From assembly GCF_904846285.1 (NCBI RefSeq), contig NZ_CAJHAD010000005.1, forward strand, positions 62,001 through 126,000: 64,000 bases of DNA, given 5' to 3'. Origin of the DNA: Psychrobacter immobilis (GTDB lineage: Bacteria > Pseudomonadota > Gammaproteobacteria > Pseudomonadales > Moraxellaceae). A model generated the notes under the pieces. It had not been told where the DNA came from, did no database searches, and saw only the letters and a program-made list of their open reading frames with translations. Of this stretch, positions 21,334 to 31,907 are shown piece by piece. Positions within the stretch are counted from its first letter, which is position 1. Every line of letters begins with the position of its first letter. The translations under genes and the position numbers were made by a program.

Positions 21334-21807
21334 TTAGTCGGCATTTTTAAAGCCGCGCTGCTTATCACGTTCCCAATCACGGTCTTTCAATGTTTTACGT
21401 TTATCGTGCTGTTTTTTACCTAGCGCTAAAGCAATTTGGCATTTCACCAAAGAGTTTTTCCAATAGCAAGATAACGGCACGCAAGCATAGCCTTTTTGAT
21501 TGACCGCACCCATGAGTTTTTCGATTTCTCGGCGATTGAGCAGCAGCTTACGCGTACGAATGCTATCAGGACTGACATGTGTTGAGCTTGAGAGCAGCGG
21601 CTGAATATGAGCGCCAAATAAAAATGCCTCATTATTACGGAAGATAATATAAGCCTCCGTAATGGTCATTTTGCCCGCACGAATAGCCTTAACTTCCCAA
21701 CCTTGTAACGATAGACCTGCCTCAAACGTCTCTTCAATAAAATACTCGTGACGAGCTTTTTTATTGGCACAGATTTGATTTTCCGGTTTTTTTGATTTTT
21801 TTGACAT
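21334..21807 (-). CDS. smpB: SsrA-binding protein SmpB
   Basis: SmpB delivers tmRNA to stalled ribosomes in trans-translation. The 157-residue protein has the OB-fold core with the [20 protein letters not shown] start, the [11 protein letters not shown] stretch, and the basic C-terminal tail ([16 protein letters not shown]) that mimics mRNA in the decoding site. Length is typical. The ssrA RNA gene itself is not in this window. Upstream, on the other side of a 286-base spacer, is coaD on the opposite strand. Confidence 0.95.
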   Translation of the reverse strand: MSKKSKKPENQICANKKARHEYFIEETFEAGLSLQGWEVKAIRAGKMTITEAYIIFRNNEAFLFGAHIQPLLSSSTHVSPDSIRTRKLLLNRREIEKLMGAVNQKGYACVPLSCYWKNSLVKCQIALALGKKQHDKRKTLKDRDWERDKQRGFKNAD

Positions 21808-21920
21808 AATTTCTCCGTAAGGACTGCAATATACATTGTTTGTATAAACTGTCCCAGTCTAACTGTTCCTCATCCTAACCCTCAAATATAGAGAGTTTTT
21901 TCGTCATGCTGGTTTGTCAT

Positions 21921-21948
21921 ATCAAGCACGGCAAATCAAGCATGGCAA
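21921..21948 (+). repeat. two tandem 14-bp units between smpB and coaD
   Basis: ATCAAGCACGGCAA at 21921-21934 is followed directly by ATCAAGCATGGCAA at 21935-21948, with one base different. It lies in the divergent promoter spacer. Confidence 0.7.
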
Positions 21949-22042
21949 AAGGGATGAGTCGAACCGACTATTGTAGCAAAGCGCACAGCGAAAAGGTAAA
22001 TCGGCTGTTAGGACAAATGTAGCAGATAAGTATGAAGTTTGA

Positions 22043-22603
<561 letters not shown>

Positions 22604-22673
22604 ATTTAGTTAAACGCTTAGTAAGTTAAGCTTTAAATATGGGCTGATTGTTCAATATTAAGTGTAATAATAA

Positions 22674-22973
<300 letters not shown>

Positions 22974-22976
22974 AAC

Positions 22977-24314
22977 ATGACAATATCCAACCTCTCAACG
23001 AGTAATTTCTCAACAAACGACTTCGACCAGCACCATCTTTGGCATCCTTATGCCAGCTTGCCGCCCACCTATCCAAATATCATTATTGATGAGGCCGAGG
23101 GTATCTATATCGTCACTAATGATGGCACGCGCCTGATTGATGGTATGTCGTCATGGTGGGCGAGCGTGCATGGTTATAATCATCCAGTGCTCAATGCAGC
23201 GATGATTGAACAATTAGGCAAAATGGCGCATGTGATGTTTGGTGGTTTGACCCATCAGCCAGCGATAGATTTGGGTAAAAAGCTGCTAGCTATTGTACCT
23301 GCTGAACTGGATGCGATATTTTATGCTGACAGTGGCAGTATCTCGGTAGAAGTGGCACTAAAAATGGCACTGCAATATCAAATTGCCGCTAAGCGTCCGC
23401 AAAAATGTCAGTTTGCCTCAACGCACTCTGGTTATTATGGTGATACCTGGCACGCGATGAGTGTCTGCGATCCGCTTGCTGGCATGCATAGCCTTTATGG
23501 TAAGCAATTACCTTTACAGCATTTTGTGCCTGCACCACCGTTAGGGTTTGAGCGTCAGCTAACTCAAACTACGCGTGATGAATTAGCCGCATTTTTTGCT
23601 AAAAATGGCCATCAACTTGCCGGTTTTATCATTGAGCCCATTATTCAAGGCGCAGGTGGTATGCGCTTTTATAGTCCTCAGTATTTACAATTATTGCGTC
23701 AGCTGTGTGATGATCATGAAGTGCTGCTCATTGCTGATGAAATCGCTACTGGCTTTGGTCGTAGCGGCAAATTATTTGCTTGCGAGCATGCCAATATTAG
23801 CCCTGATATTATGACCATTGGTAAGGCAGTCACAGGTGGCTATATGACTTTTGCGGCGACATTATGTACACGCAAAGTCGCCGACACCATTCATGACAGT
23901 GATTATCCGGCGCTCATGCATGGTCCAACCTTCATGGGCAATCCGCTGGCATGTGCCGTTGCTTGTGCCTCGATTGATTTAATTCTGTCCTACGATATCG
24001 AAGTCCGCACAGCAAATATGCAAGCCGTGATGGAACAACAGCTTGCGCCTGCAGCGACGTTAGCTGGCGTTAAAGAGGTACGTTGTTTGGGCGCAGTGGC
24101 TGTCATTGAATTAGAGGCAGCCGTTGATATGCCGGTTTTCCAATTATTATTAATTGAACATGGCATTTGGGTGCGACCGTTTGGTAAATTGGTCTATATT
24201 ATGCCGCCATATGTGATTACGGATGAGGAACTGGTGACGTTATGTCAGGCGCTAATAACCGTCGTCACTGCTTATTTGAATCAAATTTCTACTACCAATA
24301 GAGTTTCACTATGA
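22977..24314 (+). CDS. bioA: adenosylmethionine-8-amino-7-oxononanoate aminotransferase
   Basis: BioA is a PLP enzyme that makes 7,8-diaminopelargonic acid using S-adenosylmethionine as amino donor. Diagnostic features are the N-terminal HLWHPYASLP segment (residues 20-29), DGMSSWWASVHGYNHP near 55, the DEIATGFGRSGK stretch near 258 and the PLP lysine in TIGKAVTGGYM near 282. The length of 445 residues is normal. It starts three bases after the ferredoxin stop and overlaps bioD by four bases (ATGA), so translation is coupled. Confidence 0.95.
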   Translation: MTISNLSTSNFSTNDFDQHHLWHPYASLPPTYPNIIIDEAEGIYIVTNDGTRLIDGMSSWWASVHGYNHPVLNAAMIEQLGKMAHVMFGGLTHQPAIDLGKKLLAIVPAELDAIFYADSGSISVEVALKMALQYQIAAKRPQKCQFASTHSGYYGDTWHAMSVCDPLAGMHSLYGKQLPLQHFVPAPPLGFERQLTQTTRDELAAFFAKNGHQLAGFIIEPIIQGAGGMRFYSPQYLQLLRQLCDDHEVLLIADEIATGFGRSGKLFACEHANISPDIMTIGKAVTGGYMTFAATLCTRKVADTIHDSDYPALMHGPTFMGNPLACAVACASIDLILSYDIEVRTANMQAVMEQQLAPAATLAGVKEVRCLGAVAVIELEAAVDMPVFQLLLIEHGIWVRPFGKLVYIMPPYVITDEELVTLCQALITVVTAYLNQISTTNRVSL

Positions 24315-25051
24315 GTGTGCTATTTATTTCAGGCATTGATACCGATATTGGCAAAACGTATGCCACTGGCATGATAGCAAAAGCTTTAATGCAACAAGGT
24401 GTTAATGTCATTACCCAAAAATTGGTGCAGACTGGTGTCGCAATAAATCTAGATAACGGTGAAATGAATATTGCCTATGATATTGTCACTCATCGTCAGT
24501 TGATGGGGATGGCGATGCAGCCTTGTGATATTGATAGCACTACTTGCCCGTATCGCTATGAGAAACCCGCGTCGCCGCATTTGGCAGCGAAACTTGCTAA
24601 TGGAGTGTTAAATCCTGATGTGATTACCAGCGCCACAAAAAGTATGCAAGCGGATTATGAGGTGGTGTTATTAGAAGGGGCAGGTGGCTTGCTTGTGCCT
24701 ATTACTGAGCAGCTATTAACCTTAGATTATATTGCCACTCAAGGTTATCCGGTCATTTTAGTCACATCAGGTCGGCTTGGTAGCATTAATCATACCTTGC
24801 TTAGCTTGGAAGCAATCCGAGCGCGCGGTTTAACGATGCATAGCGTGATTTATAATCATATTCATGATACTGCTGGTAATACCGATACTGAGATTGCTAA
24901 TAGTAGCATTGATTATTTAAAAAACTATCTGGCGCAAAATTATCCAAATGCCCATTGGTTGCAGCTACCGTATCAAAATGAAAATAAGTCTGAAGAAGAA
25001 ATGAATGATGATTTCATATTGCCGCAGCGTTTTATTGAAGCCGTTATTTAA
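24311..25051 (+). CDS. bioD: dethiobiotin synthetase
   Basis: BioD closes the ureido ring of dethiobiotin from diaminopelargonate, CO2 and ATP. The P-loop is GIDTDIGKTYATG (residues 8-20), with EGAGGLLVPI near 121 as the Walker B-like motif. The protein has 246 residues. Its start overlaps the bioA stop. The BirA of this window lacks a repressor domain, so the operon is not expected to be under classic BirA control; I see no regulator gene or riboswitch near it. Confidence 0.94.
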   Translation: MSVLFISGIDTDIGKTYATGMIAKALMQQGVNVITQKLVQTGVAINLDNGEMNIAYDIVTHRQLMGMAMQPCDIDSTTCPYRYEKPASPHLAAKLANGVLNPDVITSATKSMQADYEVVLLEGAGGLLVPITEQLLTLDYIATQGYPVILVTSGRLGSINHTLLSLEAIRARGLTMHSVIYNHIHDTAGNTDTEIANSSIDYLKNYLAQNYPNAHWLQLPYQNENKSEEEMNDDFILPQRFIEAVI

Positions 25052-25112
25052 ATTATTTGGTATAAAATCGAAATAAGCACAAAAGACATCCCCACGCCGC
25101 CTTTAGGTTTGC

Positions 25113-25118
25113 TATACT
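25113..25118 (+). promoter_or_regulatory. probable -10 element of rnpB
   Basis: TATACT lies 7 bases before the first base likely to be in mature RNase P RNA. No good -35 is seen at 17 bases. Confidence 0.4.
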
Positions 25119-25124
25119 AGCGCG

Positions 25125-25490
<366 letters not shown>

Positions 25491-25583
25491 TTTTTATTGT
25501 TCGTTTTTATCGTTAGTATTATGCATATTTGCTATTAATTTGAATAAAATTCCTATTTTTTGCAAATAAACGATAATTAGGGG

Positions 25584-25612
25584 TTGACGACAGTCATCTC
25601 TATCGGTATTAT
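25584..25612 (+). promoter_or_regulatory. tRNA-Met promoter
   Basis: TTGACG at 25584-25589 and TATTAT at 25607-25612 are separated by 17 bases and end 14 bases before the tRNA. A palindrome, TCGGTATTATACCGA at 25603-25617, overlaps the -10. The discriminator is GC-rich, as in stringently controlled tRNA promoters. Confidence 0.75.
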
Positions 25613-25626
25613 ACCGAGCCTTAAAT

Positions 25627-25703
25627 GGCGATGTAGCTCAGCTGGTTAGAGCGCATGACTCATAATCGTGAGGTCAAGAGTTCAAGTCTCTTCATCGCCA
25701 CCA
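25627..25703 (+). tRNA. tRNA-Met (CAT anticodon), CCA encoded
   Basis: The 77-base gene folds as a standard cloverleaf. The acceptor stem is GGCGATG with CATCGCC and the encoded ACCA end. The anticodon stem CATGA/TCGTG holds the loop CTCATAA, giving anticodon CAT. The paired first base of the acceptor stem excludes initiator tRNA. CAT could also mean the lysidine-modified isoleucine tRNA, but the body resembles elongator tRNA-Met of Acinetobacter and Pseudomonas more closely. Confidence 0.9.
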
Positions 25704-25734
25704 TTTATAGTAAGACTAGCAGTATTAAAAAATG

Positions 25735-25762
25735 CCAATCATTCTGTGATTGGTTTTTTTTT
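25735..25762 (+). terminator. terminator after tRNA-Met
   Basis: CCAATCA at 25735-25741 pairs with TGATTGG at 25747-25753, followed by nine T. Confidence 0.9.
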
Positions 25763-26134
25763 GCCTAATTTTTGCCAAGTAGCGTCTAGCTCAGCGGCTT
25801 TATCTAGCTTCTCAGTGAGCAAAGTTTTTTGTATTTTAAGAGTAGCTTATTGCCATCATATATCACGCAACATCTTGCTAATAAAATCGCCTTACTTTAC
25901 AGTGGAAAACTGCTAGAATACCCTCACATGCCTGCGCGTATTAATCACTAACCAATTGAGTTAGTCAGTAGTAATAAGCGCCATGAGCTTTTACCTTAGA
26001 TATGATAGTTTACTTACTTATTACAACGATATTGGCGTATTGGCTGATACCGTAATATGAGTAAGCATTTTATTGATTCTATCTAACAGCATTTATTTTC
26101 GTTATTCAATCCTCCATTATTTAGTAGGCGCTTT
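25763..26134 (+). other. gene-free stretch before lepA
   Basis: AT-rich spacer after the tRNA terminator. A short forward frame running out of the tRNA at 25668-25916 is not credible as a gene. I see no integrase, repeat or attachment-site duplicate despite the tRNA, and no promoter that I would defend. Confidence 0.5.
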
Positions 26135-27931
26135 GTGACTGCATTAGCCAATATTCGTAACTTTTCTATTATTGCCCACATTGATCATGGCAAGTCGACC
26201 CTTGCCGATCGTTTTATTCAAATGTGCGGTGCGCTGCAAGATCGTGAAATGCAGGCGCAGGTCCTCGATTCTATGGACATTGAGCGTGAGCGCGGCATCA
26301 CTATTAAAGCCCAGTCCGTGACCTTGTTTTACGACCATCCTAACGGTGAGCGTTATCAGCTTAACTTTATTGATACCCCTGGTCACGTCGACTTCTCCTA
26401 CGAAGTATCGCGCTCACTAGCCGCTTGTGAAGGCGCGCTATTGGTCGTTGATGCTGCGCAAGGCGTAGAAGCGCAATCGGTTGCCAACTGCTATACCGCA
26501 GTAGATCAAGGCTTGGAGGTGATGGCAGTCTTAAATAAGATTGACTTGCCACAAGTTGAGCCTGAGCGTGTGATTCAAGAGATTGAAGACATCATTGGCA
26601 TTGATGCCGTTGATGCACCGCGCGTATCAGCTAAGTCTGGTCTTGGCGTCGATAAGCTGCTAGAAGCCTTGGTCGAGTTTATTCCTGCGCCAACTGGCGA
26701 TCGTGAGGCGCCGCTACAAGCATTGATTATCGACTCATGGTTTGATAGTTACTTAGGCGTGGTCTCGCTCGTACGTGTGCGTGAAGGAACGGTCAAAAAA
26801 GGCGATAAAATTTATATCTTATCGACTAAAGAAGCGCATTTGGTCAGCTCGATTGGTGTCTTTACGCCGAAGCCTCTAGATACGGGGATTTTAGAAGCCG
26901 GTGAAGTTGGCTTTATCATTGCTGGTATCAAAGACATCGCAGGCGCTCCCGTGGGTGATACAATTACCCATTCCAAGACCCCTGACGTTGATCGCATTCC
27001 CGGTTTTAAACAGATTACCCCGCAAGTTTATTCTGGCATGTTCCCAGTTGACTCTACCGATTTTGAAAAATTCCGTGAAGCGCTGCAAAAACTACAGATC
27101 AACGATGCCTCATTATTCTTTGAGCCTGATACCTCCGATGCGCTTGGCTTTGGTTTCCGCTGCGGCTTCTTAGGTATGCTGCACATGGAGATTATCCAAG
27201 AGCGCTTAGAGCGCGAATATGACTTGGATTTAATCACCACTGCGCCATCGGTTATCTATGAGATTGAAAAGAAGAACGGCGAAGTCATTTATGTTGATAA
27301 TCCATCAAGATTGCCTGAGCCAAATAATATCGAAGAGTTCCGTGAGCCGATTGCGCGCTGTCAGATTTTAGTACCGCAAGATTACTTGGGTAACGTGATG
27401 ACGCTTTGCATTGAGCGCCGCGGAGTTCAAGTCGATATGCGCTTTATGGGTCGTCAAGTGCAGCTGATTTTTGATATTCCGATGGGCGAGGTGGTCATGG
27501 ACTTCTTTGACCGTCTAAAATCAGTCTCGCGCGGATTTGCGTCGCTGGATTACAACTTTGAGCGTTATCAAGTAGATAAATTGGTAAAAGTTGATGTACT
27601 GATTAATGGCGAGAAAGTCGATGCGTTAGCCATGATTGTGCATCAAGACCAAGCGCGCTATCGTGGTAATGCATTGGTTGGTAAAATGAAAGAGCTGATT
27701 CCGCGTCAGATGTTTGATGTAGCGATTCAGGCCGCGATTGGTAGCCAGATTATCGGCCGCAGTACGGTGAAAGCCATGCGTAAAGACGTACTAGCCAAAT
27801 GTTATGGTGGCGACGTTTCGCGTAAGAAAAAGCTGCTCTCAAAACAGAAAGCCGGCAAAAAACGTATGAAGCAAGTCGGTAATGTGGAAATTCCACAAGA
27901 AGCCTTCCTAGCTGTTTTGCAAGTTGAATAA
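26135..27931 (+). CDS. lepA: elongation factor 4 (LepA)
   Basis: LepA is a ribosome-associated GTPase that affects translocation and initiation. GTPase motifs are in order: AHIDHGKST (G1, near residue 14), DTPGHVDF (G3, near 78) and NKIDLP (G4, near 132). Domains II, III and V follow, then the LepA-specific C-terminal domain with the basic [16 protein letters not shown] tail. The length of 598 is exact for the family. Translation starts with GTG and lacks a strong Shine-Dalgarno. It heads the lepA-lepB-DUF4845-rnc-era-recO-pdxJ run. Confidence 0.96.
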   Translation: MTALANIRNFSIIAHIDHGKSTLADRFIQMCGALQDREMQAQVLDSMDIERERGITIKAQSVTLFYDHPNGERYQLNFIDTPGHVDFSYEVSRSLAACEGALLVVDAAQGVEAQSVANCYTAVDQGLEVMAVLNKIDLPQVEPERVIQEIEDIIGIDAVDAPRVSAKSGLGVDKLLEALVEFIPAPTGDREAPLQALIIDSWFDSYLGVVSLVRVREGTVKKGDKIYILSTKEAHLVSSIGVFTPKPLDTGILEAGEVGFIIAGIKDIAGAPVGDTITHSKTPDVDRIPGFKQITPQVYSGMFPVDSTDFEKFREALQKLQINDASLFFEPDTSDALGFGFRCGFLGMLHMEIIQERLEREYDLDLITTAPSVIYEIEKKNGEVIYVDNPSRLPEPNNIEEFREPIARCQILVPQDYLGNVMTLCIERRGVQVDMRFMGRQVQLIFDIPMGEVVMDFFDRLKSVSRGFASLDYNFERYQVDKLVKVDVLINGEKVDALAMIVHQDQARYRGNALVGKMKELIPRQMFDVAIQAAIGSQIIGRSTVKAMRKDVLAKCYGGDVSRKKKLLSKQKAGKKRMKQVGNVEIPQEAFLAVLQVE

Positions 27932-28038
27932 ATCACCGATAAATGATCAAACGTCATCTGTCTTAATATCTTTTTTAATATCTCATTTATTAATAATAAA
28001 GACTGGCAGATAAGTAGCTCGCTAATAGGCAAATAAGT

Positions 28039-28941
28039 ATGGATTTTGATTTTAATTTGATTCTAGTACCCTTAACCATTGGTTTAGGTATTATTTGGCT
28101 ATTAGATAAGCTGACGCTGAAACAACGTAAAACACGGGGTCGTGGTAAAGAAAGTTTATTGGTACGCTGGGCGTACGACTTCTTCCCAGTGTTGGCGGTA
28201 GTATTAATTGTACGCTCGTTCTTGATTGAGCCGTTTAATATTCCCTCATCATCTATGGTGCCGACTTTATATACTGGCGACTTTATCGCGGTCAATAAAT
28301 ACGCTTACGGTGTGCGTCTGCCGCTCACTTATAATAAAGTACTTGATACAGGCGCGCCTGAGCATGGCGATGTGGTGGTTTTTCGCTACCCTGAAAACCC
28401 AAGTATTTATTATATCAAGCGTGTCATTGGTCTACCGGGTGATAGCGTTAGTTATAACAAAGGTACGCTCGCGATTAATGACAAACCAGTTCCTACCAAA
28501 GCGGTAAATTTTGCCGCCGATGCTGAACTGACCTCACAGTTATACCCAGCAGGACAAGTTGCACCAGGGCAAGTCTTGACTGAAGACAATGCTATACAAA
28601 TGGGTCAACAAGAAGAAAACGCAGCGCAGTATTTCGAAGAAATACAAGGCGACAACAAACACTTGGTGCGCTACTTACCTAATATGAATAGTTCGCAATA
28701 TGCGCCATTTTTACAGCAAGAGTCACCAGAAGTGGTCAGCTCTGAAGGAACAGAATGGCGTATCAGTGTCCCAGAAGGTCACTACTTTGTGATGGGTGAT
28801 AACCGCGATCGCAGTGCTGACGGGCGTTTTTGGGGCTTCGTTCCTGATGACAATTTAGCCGGTAAAGCGGTCTATATTTGGATGCATAAGCCGCCTGGTC
28901 TTAATTTACCAACTTTTAAACGTAATGGCAGTATTGATTGA
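28039..28941 (+). CDS. lepB: signal peptidase I
   Basis: LepB cleaves signal peptides of exported proteins on the periplasmic face. There are two N-terminal membrane segments (about 6-22 and 47-62). The catalytic Ser72 is in IPSSSMVPTL and Lys127 in YYIKRVIGLPGD. The conserved box GDNRDRSADGRFWGFVP is near 254. A low-complexity Gln/Glu-rich segment (about 175-210) lies in the periplasmic part. It is 107 bases after lepA and probably co-transcribed. Several lipoproteins and secreted proteins in the window would be clients of the export machinery. Confidence 0.95.
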   Translation: MDFDFNLILVPLTIGLGIIWLLDKLTLKQRKTRGRGKESLLVRWAYDFFPVLAVVLIVRSFLIEPFNIPSSSMVPTLYTGDFIAVNKYAYGVRLPLTYNKVLDTGAPEHGDVVVFRYPENPSIYYIKRVIGLPGDSVSYNKGTLAINDKPVPTKAVNFAADAELTSQLYPAGQVAPGQVLTEDNAIQMGQQEENAAQYFEEIQGDNKHLVRYLPNMNSSQYAPFLQQESPEVVSSEGTEWRISVPEGHYFVMGDNRDRSADGRFWGFVPDDNLAGKAVYIWMHKPPGLNLPTFKRNGSID

Positions 28942-29111
28942 TATCATCGCTGCGCTAAAGATTGATTTACCGATAATAGTTTGTGCTAATATTATGGCTA
29001 TCTAATAAACTGCTGAATGACTTAAAAATATCAACTATTAAGCAATCATATTAATAGTATGGCGGTTTACCTATAGCAACTTAAGCAAGTTACCCTTTGA
29101 GAGGTATTATA

Positions 29112-29504
29112 GTGCAACAATTATCAGGTTTGTCTTCGCAGCGCGGTGCTAGTGTGACTAGTATCGTTTTTATCATTATCGTTTTGGGTGTGGCTGCTAA
29201 ATTGATTGTCGCTATCGTACCGGCGCAGATTGGTGATTATCAGCTGACTAAAACGTTAAGTGAGCAGCTTAAAGAATCCAATGCTAATAAAGAAACGGCT
29301 AAACAGTTTGTTGAACGTGTCAATAAGCAGCTTTCTATTAATGCTGATTATGATACTAAAGCAGAAGAGGTTTTTACCTTTACTGATAAAAAAACAGGCC
29401 AGCTTGCTATTCATAAGGAATACGCAGTAACCAATAACCTTTTTGGTAATATCGATATCGTTAATCGCTTCGAAGGCGATATTGATGCAACTACTGCCGA
29501 ATAA
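29112..29504 (+). CDS. DUF4845 family membrane-anchored protein
   Basis: The product (about 130 residues) has one N-terminal membrane segment after GASVTSIVFIIIVLGVAAKL and a periplasmic part rich in Lys/Glu/Thr. DUF4845 proteins sit between lepB and rnc in many gammaproteobacteria, and this one has that position. Function is unknown. The frame extends to a TTG at 29097, but GAGAGG at 29099-29104 is well spaced from the GTG at 29112, which I take as the start. Confidence 0.8.
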   Translation: MQQLSGLSSQRGASVTSIVFIIIVLGVAAKLIVAIVPAQIGDYQLTKTLSEQLKESNANKETAKQFVERVNKQLSINADYDTKAEEVFTFTDKKTGQLAIHKEYAVTNNLFGNIDIVNRFEGDIDATTAE

Positions 29505-29523
29505 TCTGTACTCTACATTATAG

Positions 29524-29558
29524 AAAAGTGAATATTCATGATTGATATTTACTTTTTT
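29524..29558 (+). terminator. terminator-like hairpin before rnc
   Basis: AAAAGTGAATAT at 29524-29535 pairs with ATATTTACTTTT at 29545-29556 over 12 base pairs, with one G-T wobble, and ends in a run of six T. It lies inside the operon between the DUF4845 gene and rnc, so it may be a partial terminator or a double-stranded cleavage site for RNase III. Confidence 0.6.
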
Positions 29559-29606
29559 AAGAAATTTAAAAGATTCTAACGCACCAAAAGTTAGCCATAT
29601 TCATTA

Positions 29607-30446
29607 ATGCAAAAAAAATGCAACAAAAGGGATAATCACAAGCCACGCATGAAACCAACTTCGCAGTATCCTCAGGCGGTTCCTAATCACCAAAAAAGTA
29701 GCATCTCTGATGACACGCTTATTATTAGCTCAGAATTTATTCAACGCTTAGCGATATTGACGCGCAAGTTGGGTTATGTGTTTAATGATTTGAGTTTGCC
29801 TAAGCTGGCGCTCACCCATCGCTCGTTTGATAGTAAGAAAAACTATGAACGTTTAGAGTTTTTGGGCGATGCGCTACTAGGTATGATAGTCGGTGAAGCG
29901 TTATATCATCGTTATCCGACGCAAAACGAAGGTCGTCTGACCCGGATGCGCGCAACTTTAGTCCGCCAAGAATCACTAGTTATTATTGCGCAAAACCTAG
30001 AGCTTTCTAACCAATTGATATTGGGCGTTGGTGAGCGTAAAGGCGGCGGGCGCAATCGTGCTTCTATCTTAGCGGATGCCGTAGAGTCATTGATTGGGGC
30101 GATTTATCTAGACAGCCAAGACATGGATATTACCCGTGACTGCGTGCTTTCTTGGTACGGCGACCTTATTGATAATGTTAATGATCAAAAAGCGCTCAAA
30201 GACGCCAAAAGCCGCTTACAAGAATGGTTGCAATCTAAGCAGTTTGATTTGCCGCATTATGAGCTGATGGAAACACGCGGCAATGCCCCACATCAAATTT
30301 TTGTGGTGCGCTGTCAGGTAAATATTAATAACTGTCCTGATATTACCGAATCGGGTGAAAGCCGCCGTATCGCTGAGCAAAAAGCTGCAGAGCTGATGAT
30401 TAACCAATTGCATAAATTGCCAGGTCAGCCTAAAAAACGCTCATAG
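29607..30446 (+). CDS. rnc: ribonuclease III
   Basis: RNase III cleaves double-stranded RNA in rRNA processing and mRNA decay. The catalytic signature ERLEFLGDALL is at residues 81-91, followed by acidic residues in LADAVESLIGAIYLD near 152. A dsRNA-binding domain occupies the last 70 residues. The signature is about 40 residues further from the N-terminus than in E. coli; this basic, polar extension may be real or may mean the start is later (ATG 29649 is in frame). No ribosome binding site decides it. era follows, as in most bacteria. Confidence 0.93.
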   Translation: MQKKCNKRDNHKPRMKPTSQYPQAVPNHQKSSISDDTLIISSEFIQRLAILTRKLGYVFNDLSLPKLALTHRSFDSKKNYERLEFLGDALLGMIVGEALYHRYPTQNEGRLTRMRATLVRQESLVIIAQNLELSNQLILGVGERKGGGRNRASILADAVESLIGAIYLDSQDMDITRDCVLSWYGDLIDNVNDQKALKDAKSRLQEWLQSKQFDLPHYELMETRGNAPHQIFVVRCQVNINNCPDITESGESRRIAEQKAAELMINQLHKLPGQPKKRS

Positions 30447-30648
30447 CTCATTTTTCAAACGTATTTTACAGCGCTTTTTTAAAGTCCATTTATTGAAATG
30501 TTCCGTTTTCTAAGTACTAATTTTTCGATTGTTTCAATAAACGATTATTCGAAATACCAAATATTCTTAATATGATCAGATTTATGCTACTTTCCTTCAA
30601 ACGACTAACAAGTGGCATGACTGATGACAACCTCCATAGGATTAACCC

Positions 30649-31827
30649 ATGAGCAATCACAACGACTTGCCATTAAATAATGAAGATAATGCCAAAAATA
30701 TGACCGAAAACACCAATACCAGTTCAACCCAAAATAATGTTGAAGCAAATGACGTTGAACAAAACCACGCTGAATTAGGCAGTACTAGATTAAATGATGC
30801 TAAGCTAAATGTTGATAACACAGAAGATACTGCGTTAGAGAATAACGCAATAGAAAATGACACGGCGATCGAAGAGTTCTTTTCACCAAATAACAATGTA
30901 CATATAGCTGATGGTTTTAAAACGGGTTATGTGGCCATTGTTGGTCGCCCGAATGTGGGTAAATCAACCTTGATGAACCACTTGTTGGGTCAAAAGCTGT
31001 CTATCACCTCGCGTAAACCACAAACGACCCGCCATCGTATTCACGGTATTTTATCTAACGATGAGATGCAAGCGGTGTTTGTTGATACCCCAGGTATTCA
31101 TCGTAATGAAGTACGTGCTATCAATGAGCGCATGAATAAAGCGGCCGTCTCTGCCTTGGTAGATGTTGATTTGGTCTTGTTTGTCGTTGATTCTGACCAA
31201 TGGCGCGACGATGATTTGCTTGTTTTACAAAAGCTTGGCGATACCAATTTAACTGTGGTACTGGTTATTAATAAAGCCGATACTTTAAAAGATAAAGGTA
31301 GTGTATTGCCATTGATCGAAACCTTTAACGACAGTTTTGATTTTGCTGATATTGTCCCTGTTTCTGCTTTAAAGAATCAAAACTTGGATCGCTTGCAAGA
31401 AGTGATCGCCTCACATTTGCCAATCGCCGATCCTATCTATGATACCGAGCAGATTACCGATCGCTCAGAGCGCTTTTTGGCCAGTGAAATTATCCGCGAA
31501 AAAATCATGCGTAGTGCAGGTGATGAAGTACCATACGATTTAACGGTACAGATTGATGGTTTTAAAGACGAAGCCGCGCATATAGATCCAAAAACTGGTC
31601 GTCCCCGTAAAGCTTGCACCTTTATCGATGCGACCATTTATGTCGAACGCAGTGGGCAAAAAGCGATCGTTATTGGTGATAAAGGCCAGCGTATCAAACA
31701 AGTGGGTATGGATGCGCGTAAAGACATGGAACAGCTGTTTGATAAGAAAATCATGTTAACGTTATGGGTAAAAGTGAAACGTGGTTGGTCTGATGATGAG
31801 CGTGCTTTGACCAGTTTGGGATATTAA
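30649..31827 (+). CDS. era: GTPase Era with an acidic N-terminal extension
   Basis: Era is an essential GTPase that binds 16S rRNA during 30S assembly. GTPase motifs are GRPNVGKST (residues 99-107), DTPGIH, NKAD and SALK. A C-terminal KH RNA-binding domain contains IVIGDKGQRIKQVG. Era is usually about 300 residues with G1 near residue 15; here 392 residues, with a 85-residue N-terminal stretch rich in Asn, Asp, Glu and Thr. AGGATT and the continuous frame from ATG 30649 support the extension as translated, but no obvious internal start with a binding site was ruled in or out. Confidence 0.94.
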   Translation: MSNHNDLPLNNEDNAKNMTENTNTSSTQNNVEANDVEQNHAELGSTRLNDAKLNVDNTEDTALENNAIENDTAIEEFFSPNNNVHIADGFKTGYVAIVGRPNVGKSTLMNHLLGQKLSITSRKPQTTRHRIHGILSNDEMQAVFVDTPGIHRNEVRAINERMNKAAVSALVDVDLVLFVVDSDQWRDDDLLVLQKLGDTNLTVVLVINKADTLKDKGSVLPLIETFNDSFDFADIVPVSALKNQNLDRLQEVIASHLPIADPIYDTEQITDRSERFLASEIIREKIMRSAGDEVPYDLTVQIDGFKDEAAHIDPKTGRPRKACTFIDATIYVERSGQKAIVIGDKGQRIKQVGMDARKDMEQLFDKKIMLTLWVKVKRGWSDDERALTSLGY

Positions 31828-31907
31828 TAGCGCTTTAAAAGAAATTGCATGGCGTCATCTATGTTTGTCGCCATGCATTTATATCATCATTGCTGAGGTA
31901 ATAATCC

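Noticed and set aside
21921..21948. Tandem 14-base pair as a regulator site
   Set aside because: Two imperfect copies in a spacer with no known motif; kept as a repeat only.
25627..25703. tRNA-Met as an integration site of a mobile element
   Set aside because: No integrase, no duplicate of the tRNA 3' end and no foreign-looking gene follow it; the region leads straight to lepA.
25668..25916. Short forward reading frame starting in the tRNA
   Set aside because: It overlaps the tRNA gene and its terminator and has no ribosome binding site or family pattern.
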